Notes under the pieces: model-generated
Told to the model about the DNA's origin: nothing
The model's input: only the letters and a program-made list of their open reading frames with translations
Databases searched by the model: none
In this document: piece by piece, positions 34,439-41,714 of the stretch
How the letters are laid out: each line of letters starts with the position of its first letter
Numbering within the stretch: the stretch's first letter is position 1
NCBI GenBank assembly: GCA_964430935.1
Contig: CAYSHK010000039.1
Span: 62,001-126,000, forward strand
Source of the DNA: Thermopetrobacter sp964430935
GTDB lineage: Bacteria; Pseudomonadota; Alphaproteobacteria; Rhizobiales; Aestuariivirgaceae
Direction of reading: 5' to 3'
Length of the DNA stretch: 64,000 bases
Made by a program: the position numbers and the translations under genes

Positions 34439-35130
34439 GCGGCAGCCGCGAGATCCGTCACGCCCCGAGGACCTCCCCCTGGCCGCTGATCGCCACGCTG
34501 GGCGGGGTGGCCATGCTCTCCGGTCTGCTGGTGGTGGCCGTCTACCAGTTCACCAGGCCGATCATCGCCGAGAACCAGCGGCGGGCGGTGGCCCGCGCCA
34601 TCGGCAAGGTCATTCCGGGCGCGGTGGCCAACCGCGCCTTCCGGCTGGAGAACGGCCGCCTCGTTCCGGCCGGGCCCAGGGCGCGCGGAGAGGTGATCTA
34701 CGCCGGCTACGACGCGCGGGGTCGGCTGCTCGGCATCGCCGCGAAGGCCGGTGCGCAGGGCTATGCCGACATGATCCACATGCTCTACGGCTACGATCCC
34801 GTCTCCCAGCGCATTCTCGGTTTCGAGGTTCTGAAAATGGCCGAGACGCCGGGTCTGGGGGACAAGATCACCACCGACGAGGGATTCCTGGCCAATTTCC
34901 CTCTCGACGCCACCGTGGAGGGTGGAAAGCTGAAGCACGAGATCGTCACCGTCAAGCACGGACGCAAGCGGAATCCCTGGGAGATCGACGCCATTTCCGG
35001 GGCCACCATATCCTCGCGGGCCGTGGGCAAGGCGCTGAACGCCTCCGCGCGGCGCCTGCTGCCGGTTGTCCGCTCCCAGCTCGACGTGCTGCGCCGCAAC
35101 GGCCCCGGGACAGGAGGAGGAAAACGATGA
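34435..35130 (+). CDS. rnfG: Rnf complex periplasmic flavoprotein RnfG
   Basis: 231 residues. One N-terminal helix (about 16-38) anchors an FMN-binding domain exposed to the periplasm. Thr191 in ISGATISSRAVG is the second ApbE flavinylation site. GYDPVSQRILGFEVLKMAETPGLGDKI is the conserved core in overview. Coupled to rnfD (ATGA at 34435) and rnfE (ATGA at 35127). Confidence 0.94.
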   Translation: MSGSREIRHAPRTSPWPLIATLGGVAMLSGLLVVAVYQFTRPIIAENQRRAVARAIGKVIPGAVANRAFRLENGRLVPAGPRARGEVIYAGYDARGRLLGIAAKAGAQGYADMIHMLYGYDPVSQRILGFEVLKMAETPGLGDKITTDEGFLANFPLDATVEGGKLKHEIVTVKHGRKRNPWEIDAISGATISSRAVGKALNASARRLLPVVRSQLDVLRRNGPGTGGGKR

Positions 35131-35801
35131 CCACCGTCACCGGACAGGGCGGCAGGAAGAAGGAGGAAGGCATCACCTGGGAGGTCTTCGCGCAAGGGCT
35201 GTGGCGCGACAATCCCGTTCTGGTGATGCTGCTCGGCCTGTGTCCGGTGCTCGCGGTGTCCAACAGCGCCATCAACGCTCTGGCCATGGGGCTTGCCACC
35301 ACGTTCGTCCTGGTGTCCTCCGGGGCCCTGGTCTCGCTGCTGCGGCACCTGATTCCGAAACAGGTGCGCATCGCCACCTACATCGTCATCATCGCCACCT
35401 TCGTGACCATCGTCGACTATCTCATCCAGGCCATCTCGCTGGATCTCTACAATGCGCTCGGCGCCTTCATCCAGCTCATCGTGGTGAACTGCATCATCCT
35501 CGGCCGGGCCGAGGCCTACGCCTCGCGCAACACGCTCGGGCGGGCGGTGGTGAACGCCACCGGCATGGGCATCGGCTTCACGCTGGCGCTGCTGGCGCTG
35601 GGGAGCATCCGCGAGATCCTCGGTGCAGGTTCGCTGTTCGGCATCGATCTTTTCGGCAAGGGCTTCGAGCCGTGGGTGGTGATGATCATGCCGCCCGGAG
35701 GCTTCATCGTCCTGTCGCTGCTGCTGGTGGCGTTCAACTGGATCAATCAGCGTCTCGACAAACGGATCGAGCAGTCGGAGGGGTGCGGCCATGGCTCATG
35801 A
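35127..35801 (+). CDS. rnfE: Rnf complex membrane subunit RnfE
   Basis: 224 residues, six helices, homologous to NqrD. Cys39 (LGLCPVLAV) and Cys122 (VVNCIILG) are in the half-helices that, with two cysteines of RnfA, hold the intramembrane [2Fe-2S] cluster in Rnf/Nqr structures. RAEAYASRN marks the loop between repeats. The 3' end overlaps rnfA by 11 bases. A hydrophilic N-tail of about 15 residues is a little longer than usual. Confidence 0.94.
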   Translation: MTTVTGQGGRKKEEGITWEVFAQGLWRDNPVLVMLLGLCPVLAVSNSAINALAMGLATTFVLVSSGALVSLLRHLIPKQVRIATYIVIIATFVTIVDYLIQAISLDLYNALGAFIQLIVVNCIILGRAEAYASRNTLGRAVVNATGMGIGFTLALLALGSIREILGAGSLFGIDLFGKGFEPWVVMIMPPGGFIVLSLLLVAFNWINQRLDKRIEQSEGCGHGS

Positions 35802-36378
35802 CGGTCTTTCCTTCATCTTCCTGAACGCGGCGCTGATGAACAACTTCGTCCTGGCGCTGTTTCTGGGGCTTTGCCCCTTTCTCGGCGTGTCCGGGAAGCT
35901 GGAGACGGCCGGCCCGATGGGACTGGCCACCTCCTTCGTCATGCTCGTCAGCTCGGTCTGCGCCTATTTCATCAACGAGATCCTGGTGGCCTGGGACATC
36001 ACCTTCCTGCGCCTGATCGCCTACATCACGGTCATCGCCTCCGCGGTGCAGCTGGTGGAGATGACGCTCAAGAAATTCGCGCCGGCCCTGTTCCGGGCGC
36101 TCGGCATCTACCTGCCCCTCATCACGACCAACTGCGCCATCCTGGGCCTGGCCCTGTTCCAGACCTTCAAGGAATACGATTTCCTCCAGTCCCTGGTCTA
36201 CGCGCTGGGGGCCGGCGCGGGCTTCACCCTGGCCATCATGCTGATGTCCGGCCTGCGCGAGAAACTGGATCTGTCCGACGTGCCCGGCATCGTGCGCGGG
36301 GCTGCGCTCTCCCTGATGCTGGGCGGCCTGCTGTCCCTTTCCTTCATGGGATTCGCCGGTCTGGGCGGCGGCCATTGA
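35791..36378 (+). CDS. rnfA: Rnf complex membrane subunit RnfA
   Basis: 195 residues, six helices, homologous to NqrE and inverted relative to RnfE. Cys28 (LGLCPFLGVS) and Cys115 (TTNCAILG) complete the intramembrane cluster site. It ends the canonical set. The stop TGA is part of the GAGGAG ribosome site of the small gene that follows, so that gene should be made from the same message. Confidence 0.95.
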   Translation: MAHDGLSFIFLNAALMNNFVLALFLGLCPFLGVSGKLETAGPMGLATSFVMLVSSVCAYFINEILVAWDITFLRLIAYITVIASAVQLVEMTLKKFAPALFRALGIYLPLITTNCAILGLALFQTFKEYDFLQSLVYALGAGAGFTLAIMLMSGLREKLDLSDVPGIVRGAALSLMLGGLLSLSFMGFAGLGGGH

Positions 36379-36391
36379 GGAGAACGGTGCC

Positions 36392-36583
36392 ATGCTGCGC
36401 GACTATCTGATCGCCCTCGTTCTTCTTCCCGCCATGGTGATTCTGTGGGCGGTGGTGGACAATCTCTACCGTCGGTTCTCGCTGCGCCATCCCGAATTCC
36501 GCTCCCGGCCGGAGGGCGGTTGCGGATCCTGCGGCTCGGGCGGCGACGGCAGGGGCGCCTGCCATTTCCCCGACCGCGAGTGA
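36392..36583 (+). CDS. small cysteine-rich single-pass membrane protein at the end of the rnf operon
   Basis: 63 residues. A membrane helix (about 5-22) is followed by a basic stretch (YRRFSLRHPEFRSR) and a glycine-rich tail with Cys44, Cys47 and Cys57-His58 (GGCGSCG...GACHF). By the positive-inside rule the tail is probably cytosolic. GAGGAG lies 9 bases before the ATG and 13 bases after rnfA. The design recalls NqrM, a small membrane protein with cysteines required for iron insertion between NqrD and NqrE, and FeoB-associated Cys-rich proteins, but I cannot align it to either with confidence. A role in building the RnfA-RnfE cluster is inference. Confidence 0.75.
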   Translation: MLRDYLIALVLLPAMVILWAVVDNLYRRFSLRHPEFRSRPEGGCGSCGSGGDGRGACHFPDRE

Positions 36584-36639
36584 AATTCCAGCCGGACGGA
36601 GTGTTTCCGCGACGGAATCGGTCTCCCCGTGCGTTGAAG

Positions 36640-36667
36640 GGAGCGGACGGCATGGAAAGTCCGCTCC
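36640..36667 (+). terminator. stem-loop after the rnf operon
   Basis: GGAGCGGAC and GTCCGCTCC form a perfect 9-bp stem with a 10-base loop, 57 bases after the small membrane gene. No T run follows. It may end or stabilise the rnf message. Confidence 0.5.
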
Positions 36668-36739
36668 GTAATGCCGTTCGCCCCCCGGCTTCCCCTCGTG
36701 TGGCGGACACTGGAAGAACCAACGACAAGGAGAACGACC

Positions 36740-37309
36740 ATGAAGAATGCGACGAGATTCGTTCTGGCCATTTCGGCTTTCGGCATGCTGGCCGCGGCAG
36801 GTGGCGCGGCCTTGGCGGGTGGCGCGCCCGGAACGTCCGGGCTCATGCCGTTCGCCAAGCTCGATGCCGATGGCGACGGGTTTCTGACCCGCGACGAGGT
36901 GCGCAAGGCCCGCGAAGCACGTTTCGCGAAATACGATGCCAACGGTGACGGCAAGGCGGAGATTTCCGAGATCGATGCCGCCATCATGAAGCGCCTCGAG
37001 AAGCGCAAGGTGAAGATCCGCTACCGGATTCTGTCCCGTCTCGATGCCAATGGTGACGGCGTGATCGACAAGGACGAGTATCTGAACGCCCGCATGCGGA
37101 TGTTCGACCGCGCCGACCGCAACGGCGACGGCCGGATAGACCGCCGCGAGGCCGCCAGGTTCGCCCGCGGGATGCATGCCATGATGGGTGGAAAGTCCCG
37201 GATGAAGTCGAAGATGAAAAAGATGCATGGCGGCAGGCCCGGCGCTTCCTACGGCAAAGGCGGATATCCCCGCGGCAAGGACTGCGGCGGACGCCGCTGG
37301 GCGGACTGA
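36740..37309 (+). CDS. exported EF-hand calcium-binding protein
   Basis: 189 residues. A signal peptide (about 1-26, ending ALAGG) is followed by four canonical EF-hand loops at 42-53 (DADGDGFLTRDE), 66-77, 102-113 and 126-137 (DRNGDGRIDRRE), and a basic Lys/Met/Gly tail. It should bind calcium in the periplasm. AAGGAG lies 8 bases before ATG 36740. It is followed by an ECF sigma factor, an anti-sigma-like membrane protein and a Spy/CpxP-like protein, so it may be a sensor input or a target of that regulon. Confidence 0.85.
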   Translation: MKNATRFVLAISAFGMLAAAGGAALAGGAPGTSGLMPFAKLDADGDGFLTRDEVRKAREARFAKYDANGDGKAEISEIDAAIMKRLEKRKVKIRYRILSRLDANGDGVIDKDEYLNARMRMFDRADRNGDGRIDRREAARFARGMHAMMGGKSRMKSKMKKMHGGRPGASYGKGGYPRGKDCGGRRWAD

Positions 37310-37383
37310 CCGGAAATGCGCTATGCTTGCGGCAACCGGCCGGAGCGGACCCCGTGTCCGCTCCGGTCCCTGCGGGAGGCGCC

Positions 37384-37959
37384 ATGCGGGACAGGCCCGA
37401 CGATGATGAGCTCATGGCCGCGGTCGCGCGCGGCGAGGAGAAGGCTTTCGCGACGCTGCTGGATCGCCATCTGGAAAGGGTGCGCGCCATCGGCTGGCGC
37501 ATGCTCGGTTCCGCCGAAGCCGCCGACGATCTCGCGCAGGACGTCTTCATGCGGATCTGGACAGCGCCCCGGGCCTACGACCCCGCCCGCGGCCGGTTCG
37601 TCTCCTGGCTGTCGCGGGTTGCCGCGAACGCGTGCATCGACCGGTTGCGGCGGAACGAGCCGGTGCAGCTGGACGAGGCCATGGCCGCGACGCTGGCCGA
37701 TCCGGACCCGGATCCGGAACGCCGGACCATGCAGTCGGAGACCGCGGACCGGGTGCGCGCGGCCATCGCCGCGCTTCCCGAACGCCAGCGTCTGGCCATC
37801 GTGCTGTCCCACGACCTTGGACATACGAACATCGAGATCGCACGCATCATGGATACCACCGTCGAAGCGGTGGAATCGCTTCTGGGGCGGGCCAGGCGCA
37901 GGCTCAAGGCGCGGCTGCGCGACGAACTGGCCGCAGGGCTGAAGGATGAAGGATCATGA
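37384..37959 (+). CDS. ECF-family RNA polymerase sigma factor
   Basis: 191 residues. Region 2 (about 22-90) includes DDLAQDVFMRIW; region 4 (about 125-180) includes LPERQRLAIVLSHDLGHTNIEIARIM and the helix ending LLGRARRRLKARL in overview. Start ATG 37384 has GGGAGG 5 bases upstream; an in-frame ATG at 37327 lacks such a site. The stop overlaps the next gene (ATGA, 37956-37959), so sigma and anti-sigma are coupled. Target promoters are unknown. Confidence 0.9.
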   Translation: MRDRPDDDELMAAVARGEEKAFATLLDRHLERVRAIGWRMLGSAEAADDLAQDVFMRIWTAPRAYDPARGRFVSWLSRVAANACIDRLRRNEPVQLDEAMAATLADPDPDPERRTMQSETADRVRAAIAALPERQRLAIVLSHDLGHTNIEIARIMDTTVEAVESLLGRARRRLKARLRDELAAGLKDEGS

Positions 37960-38459
37960 GCGGAGAAAGGGAACTGGTGGAATTCCGCGAATTTCTGGAC
38001 CGCTGCGGCAGTCGTCCGGAGAACTGGCCCGCGGATAGGCGGGAGGAGATGCTGCGGTTCTGCGCCGGGAACCCGCGGGCCCGCGCTCTGCTGGCCGAGG
38101 CCCGTGCCCTGGACGCTCTGCTCCGCGAAACGGCCGTGCCGCCAGCCGCGCCGGATCTCGCCGGGCGTCTGCTGCGCACCGCCATGGCCGGCGGAGGAGA
38201 TGGGCGCGCGGACGTTCCGTCCCGCGATGCGCCGCCACCGGCGGCCAACGACAATCGTCCCGCGATGCGCTGGCTGGCCGCCGGCTGGCTGGCCGCCTCG
38301 CTCCTGATCGGGATCTGGCTCGGACTGTCGGGCCGCATCGTCGTGCCGTCCTCGCTGCTCGATGGCTCGGATGCCCTCGCCGATACCGCCGCAGGCGACG
38401 CCCTGGCCGATCTGCTGGGGATCGTCTCCAGCGTCGAAGAAGGGGGAGAGACTCTATGA
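37956..38459 (+). CDS. anti-sigma-like single-pass membrane protein
   Basis: 167 residues. A cytosolic N-terminal part of about 100 residues with a conserved-looking ENWPADRREEMLRF start, one membrane helix (about 104-124) and a short periplasmic end. Position and coupling to the ECF sigma gene suggest an anti-sigma factor. It lacks the zinc HxxxCxxC motif of ZAS-type anti-sigmas; its two N-terminal cysteines are far apart. The stop overlaps the next start (ATGA at 38456). Confidence 0.7.
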   Translation: MSGERELVEFREFLDRCGSRPENWPADRREEMLRFCAGNPRARALLAEARALDALLRETAVPPAAPDLAGRLLRTAMAGGGDGRADVPSRDAPPPAANDNRPAMRWLAAGWLAASLLIGIWLGLSGRIVVPSSLLDGSDALADTAAGDALADLLGIVSSVEEGGETL

Positions 38460-39001
38460 CCGACACCTCGCAGCGGAAGAGGCGCAGGGGATGGCTGCTT
38501 CCCCTGCTGCTCGTCTCCCTGGCCTTCAATCTGCTGGTCGTCGGCGCCGTCGGCGCCATGGTCGCGCGGCACTATCTGGACCGGAAGGTCTGGAGTGTCC
38601 ACGACGGCCGCATGGACGCCCGCTGGAAGCGGCGAGCCGCACTGGGCCGCCCCGGGCGCATGCTGCGTGCATCCCGCAGACTGCTGCGCGAGCTGCCAGC
38701 GGAACGTCGCAAGGAGCTTTCCGAGCTGGTGCGCCGTCATCGCCGCGCCATCCGCGAGGCCTATGCGAAGGTGGGCGAGGCCCGTGCCCGTCTGGCCGCC
38801 GTCATCGCCGGGGATCCCTTCGACGGAAACGCCTACGCGGAAGCCATGAAGGCGCTGAGGGAGGCGGATGCTGCGGCCCGCATGAAGGTGCTCGATCTGG
38901 CGGATGCCTTCCTCCGCGCGCTGACGCCGGAAGAACGTCGGCGCTATGCGGAATTGCTCCGCGACGCCTCCGGATACCGCCGGTGGCATTCCCGCCATTG
39001 A
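38456..39001 (+). CDS. periplasmic heavy-metal-sensor (Spy/CpxP-like) membrane-anchored protein
   Basis: 181 residues. A basic N-terminus and one membrane helix (about 12-36) precede an all-helical, Arg/Ala-rich periplasmic domain with paired LPAERRKELSELV and LTPEERRRYAELL motifs, the LTxxQ-like pattern of Spy, CpxP and CnrX-type proteins. Such proteins sense metals or misfolded protein in the periplasm and feed ECF or Cpx systems. It closes the sigma/anti-sigma cassette, and a His-rich end (RRWHSRH) could bind metal. Confidence 0.78.
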   Translation: MTDTSQRKRRRGWLLPLLLVSLAFNLLVVGAVGAMVARHYLDRKVWSVHDGRMDARWKRRAALGRPGRMLRASRRLLRELPAERRKELSELVRRHRRAIREAYAKVGEARARLAAVIAGDPFDGNAYAEAMKALREADAAARMKVLDLADAFLRALTPEERRRYAELLRDASGYRRWHSRH

Positions 39002-39012
39002 GGCCCGGCGGC

Positions 39013-40512
39013 TCAGCCGCCCATCCACTCCGTGAAGGCCCGCCGCTCGGCTTCGTCCATGCGCAGCCCGAACTTTCCATGCCGCCACAGCACGTCCGCG
39101 GCGTTGCGCGCCCATTCCGTCCGTTTCAGGAACTCCACCTCGCGTTCGCTCAGCCCGCCGCCGAAGGTCCGCCCCATGTCCGCGGGTCCCTTCGCGTCCC
39201 CCACGACGTCCGTCGCCCGCGTGCCGTAGGCGTGGCACAGCCGCTCCGCCCGCTCCGGTTCCAGCCACGGATGACGCCGCCGCAGCTCGTCCACCAGCGC
39301 GGGCAGCCCGTCGAGAGGGAAATCACCGCCGGGCAGTGGCGCGTACCGTGTCCACGGCGCACCCATTCCGGGGAAGAAGGGCGCGAGCCTTTCCATCACC
39401 TCCTCCGCCAGCTCGCGGTAGGTGGTGAGCTTTCCGCCGTAGATGTTGAGCAGCGGCGCGCCCGTCTCGCCCTCCGTCTGCAGATCGAGCACGTAGTCGC
39501 GTGTCACGGCGCTGGCGGAGGCCTCGCCGCTGTCGTAGAGGGCGCGGATCCCGGCGAAGCTCCATACCACGTCCGCCGGTGTCACGGGGCGCGCGAAATA
39601 GGCCGACATGGCGTTGCACAGATAGTCGATCTCCTCCGCCGACGCGGAGACGTGGTGCGGTCCCTCCGCGGTCATTTCCACGTCCGTCGTGCCGATCAGC
39701 GTGAAATCGCGCTCCCAGGGTATGGCGAAGACGATGCGGCCGTCCGGATTCTGGAAGATGTAGGCCTTGCCGTGTCCGTGGAGTTTCGGAACCACGATGT
39801 GGCTGCCCTTCACGAGCCGCACGCTGCGCCGCGCCCTGCCTTGGCCGTGGCTGCGGGCCGCCACCTCGCCCACCCATGGACCGGCGGCGTTGACCAGGGC
39901 CCGCGCCGCGACCTCCCGACGTCCGTCCGGCTCCTCCAGGACGACGCGCCACAGTCCGTCGTCTCCCCGGCGGGCATCCGCGAGCGCGGTGTCCACCAGC
40001 ACTTCCGCGCCATGGTCGGCGGCGTCGCGTGCGGTGAGAATGGTCAGCCGGGCGTCGTCCGTCTGACAGTCGGAATATTCGAAGCCTTTCGTGAACTCCG
40101 GCTTCAGCGGCGCGCCCGCCGGGTCCCGCCGCAGGTCGATCCCGGTGGACGGCGCCAGAAGCTTGCGCCCGCCCAGGTGGTCGTACAGGAACAGGCCGAT
40201 GCGGATCATCCAGGCCGGCCTCAGATGGGGCTGATGCGGCAGCACGAAACGCAGGGGGCGGGTGATGTGCGGCGATGCGCGCCACAGCACCTCGCGCTCC
40301 GAAAGCGCCTCGCGCACCAGCCGGAATTCGTAGTGCTCCAGGTAGCGCAGTCCGCCGTGGATGAGTTTCGTGGAGGCCGAGGAGGTGGCGCTGGCCAGCC
40401 CCTCCATTTCCGCCAGCAGCACGGAAAGGCCGCGTCCGGCGGCGTCGCGTGCCACGCCGCAGCCGTTGATTCCGCCGCCGATGACGGCAATGTCGTAGAT
40501 CTTGCGGGACAC
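39013..40512 (-). CDS. glpD: aerobic glycerol-3-phosphate dehydrogenase
   Basis: 499 residues, FAD-dependent, inner face of the membrane, passing electrons from glycerol 3-phosphate to quinone. The N-terminal FAD fold DIAVIGGGINGCGVARDAAG and SSASTKLIHGGLRYLE are diagnostic, as are GSHIVVPK, TLIGTTDVE and YGGKLTTYR. The start is GTG 40512 with AGGAGA 10 bases upstream. Only 29 bases separate it from the tRNA-Arg gene on the same strand, leaving no room for its own promoter. No glpF, glpK or glpR is nearby. Confidence 0.95.
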   Translation of the reverse strand: MSRKIYDIAVIGGGINGCGVARDAAGRGLSVLLAEMEGLASATSSASTKLIHGGLRYLEHYEFRLVREALSEREVLWRASPHITRPLRFVLPHQPHLRPAWMIRIGLFLYDHLGGRKLLAPSTGIDLRRDPAGAPLKPEFTKGFEYSDCQTDDARLTILTARDAADHGAEVLVDTALADARRGDDGLWRVVLEEPDGRREVAARALVNAAGPWVGEVAARSHGQGRARRSVRLVKGSHIVVPKLHGHGKAYIFQNPDGRIVFAIPWERDFTLIGTTDVEMTAEGPHHVSASAEEIDYLCNAMSAYFARPVTPADVVWSFAGIRALYDSGEASASAVTRDYVLDLQTEGETGAPLLNIYGGKLTTYRELAEEVMERLAPFFPGMGAPWTRYAPLPGGDFPLDGLPALVDELRRRHPWLEPERAERLCHAYGTRATDVVGDAKGPADMGRTFGGGLSEREVEFLKRTEWARNAADVLWRHGKFGLRMDEAERRAFTEWMGG

Positions 40513-40541
40513 GGGGCAATCTCCTGCCCGTTGGAGGGAGG

Positions 40542-40618
40542 TGGTGATCCCGGCAGGATTCGAACCTGCGACCCTCAGATTAGGAATCTGATGCTCTATC
40601 CAGCTGAGCTACGGGACC
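40542..40618 (-). tRNA. tRNA-Arg (anticodon CCT)
   Basis: 77 nt with encoded CCA. Acceptor GGTCCCG pairs with CGGGATC (one G-U). The anticodon arm TCAGA-TTCCTAA-TCTGA carries CCT. The T arm is CAGGTTCGAATCCTG. It reads AGG codons. glpD follows 29 bases downstream. Confidence 0.95.
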
Positions 40619-40628
40619 ACGCCCAATC

Positions 40629-40657
40629 CACATAGTCAATTGCCGCTTCCTGCGCAA
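40629..40657 (-). promoter_or_regulatory. promoter of tRNA-Arg
   Basis: On the minus strand, TTGCGC (40652-40657) and TATGTG (40629-40634) are 17 bases apart, with a predicted start 3-5 bases before the tRNA. It may also serve glpD. Confidence 0.5.
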
Positions 40658-40709
40658 GCCGCTTGCCGTCCCGCGGTCGGATTCGCGGTTTCGCGCCATC
40701 TTGCGGGTT

Positions 40710-40736
40710 TTGCGGCGGCCCCTGCCGGGCTATAAG
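40710..40736 (+). promoter_or_regulatory. candidate promoter of argB
   Basis: TTGCGG (40710-40715) and TATAAG (40731-40736) are 15 bases apart, a short spacer. Transcription would start at the hairpin at 40741. Confidence 0.4.
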
Positions 40737-40740
40737 GGGG

Positions 40741-40762
40741 CCGGAAGGTCCGTGCCTTCCGG
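40741..40762 (+). repeat. perfect hairpin in the argB leader
   Basis: CCGGAAGG, a 6-base loop and CCTTCCGG form a perfect 8-bp stem at the predicted 5' end of the argB transcript, 31 bases before the start codon. No T run follows. Confidence 0.55.
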
Positions 40763-40793
40763 GGAGCCCGCAGGAATCCGGACGAAAGAAACC

Positions 40794-41714
40794 ATGGGAA
40801 ACGAAACCGAACACCTCTCGCGCGCGGAGGTCGCGCACGTGCTGGCGGAGGCGCTGCCCTTCATGCAGCGCTACGCCGGTCAGACCGTGGTCATCAAATA
40901 CGGCGGCCATGCGATGGGGGATCCGGAGCTGGCGCGCAAGTTCTGCGCCGACATCGTGCAGATGAAGCTTTCCGGCATCCATCCCGTCATCGTGCATGGC
41001 GGCGGGCCGCAGATAGGGGCGATGCTGGAGAAGCTGGGCATCGCGTCGCGTTTCGAGGACGGCCTCCGGGTCACCTGCGCGCGGACCGTCGAGGTGGCGG
41101 AGATGGTTCTTTCGGGATCCATCAACAAGTCCGTGGTGGGCTGCATCCAGAGCGTCGGCGGCAAGGCGGTGGGCATTTCCGGCAAGGACGGCAACCTGTG
41201 CCGCGCACGCAAGCTGCAGAGGAGGAAGACGGATCCGGTCTCCGGTCTGGAGCGCATCATCGATCTGGGATACGTGGGCGAGCCGGTGCACGTGGACACC
41301 GACATCCTCGACACCCTCTCCGATTCCCACGCCATACCCGTCATCGCGCCCATCGGCGTGTCCGCCGAGGGCGAGACCCTGAACATCAACGCCGACACGT
41401 TCGCCGGTGCCATCGCCACCGCGCTCAAGGCGAAGCGGCTGCTGCTGCTCACGGACGTGGCCGGGGTGCTCGATCCGGAAGGCGAGCTGATCCCCGAACT
41501 GACACCGCGCAGCGTGGAACGGCTGATCGAGGAGGGCGTGATCACCGGCGGCATGATCCCGAAGGTGCGTTCCTCCGTCGAGGTCCTGAAGGGCGGCGTG
41601 GAAGGCGTCGTCATACTCGACGGCCGGGTTCCCCACGCGGTGCTGCTGGAGCTGTTCACCCCACGCGGCGTCGGCACGCGGATCAGCGAGGGCGGGGGAG
41701 ACCCTGAGGCATGA
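40794..41714 (+). CDS. argB: N-acetylglutamate kinase
   Basis: 306 residues, second step of arginine synthesis, phosphorylating N-acetylglutamate in the cytosol. Motifs: VIKYGGHAMG, IVHGGGPQIG, LNINADTFAGAIA and ITGGMIPKV. The N-terminal helix of about 25 residues before the kinase core (LPFMQRYAGQTVVIKYGG) is the hexameric, arginine-inhibited type. The start at ATG 40794 fits the family; the upstream in-frame start at 40701 lies before the predicted promoter. Coupled to the next gene by ATGA (41711). Confidence 0.95.
   Translation: MGNETEHLSRAEVAHVLAEALPFMQRYAGQTVVIKYGGHAMGDPELARKFCADIVQMKLSGIHPVIVHGGGPQIGAMLEKLGIASRFEDGLRVTCARTVEVAEMVLSGSINKSVVGCIQSVGGKAVGISGKDGNLCRARKLQRRKTDPVSGLERIIDLGYVGEPVHVDTDILDTLSDSHAIPVIAPIGVSAEGETLNINADTFAGAIATALKAKRLLLLTDVAGVLDPEGELIPELTPRSVERLIEEGVITGGMIPKVRSSVEVLKGGVEGVVILDGRVPHAVLLELFTPRGVGTRISEGGGDPEA

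Noticed and set aside
36392..36583. Direct assignment of the small gene as nqrM
   Set aside because: Cysteine number and spacing do not match what I know of NqrM, so only the analogy in architecture is kept.
36615..36640. EcfG-type general stress promoter before the EF-hand gene
   Set aside because: GGAATC and CGTT occur, but only about 12-13 bases apart instead of 16-17.
38362..40635. A 757-codon open frame on the plus strand opposite glpD
   Set aside because: It covers glpD and both anti-sigma cassette ends with no domain; it is an antisense shadow of the real gene.
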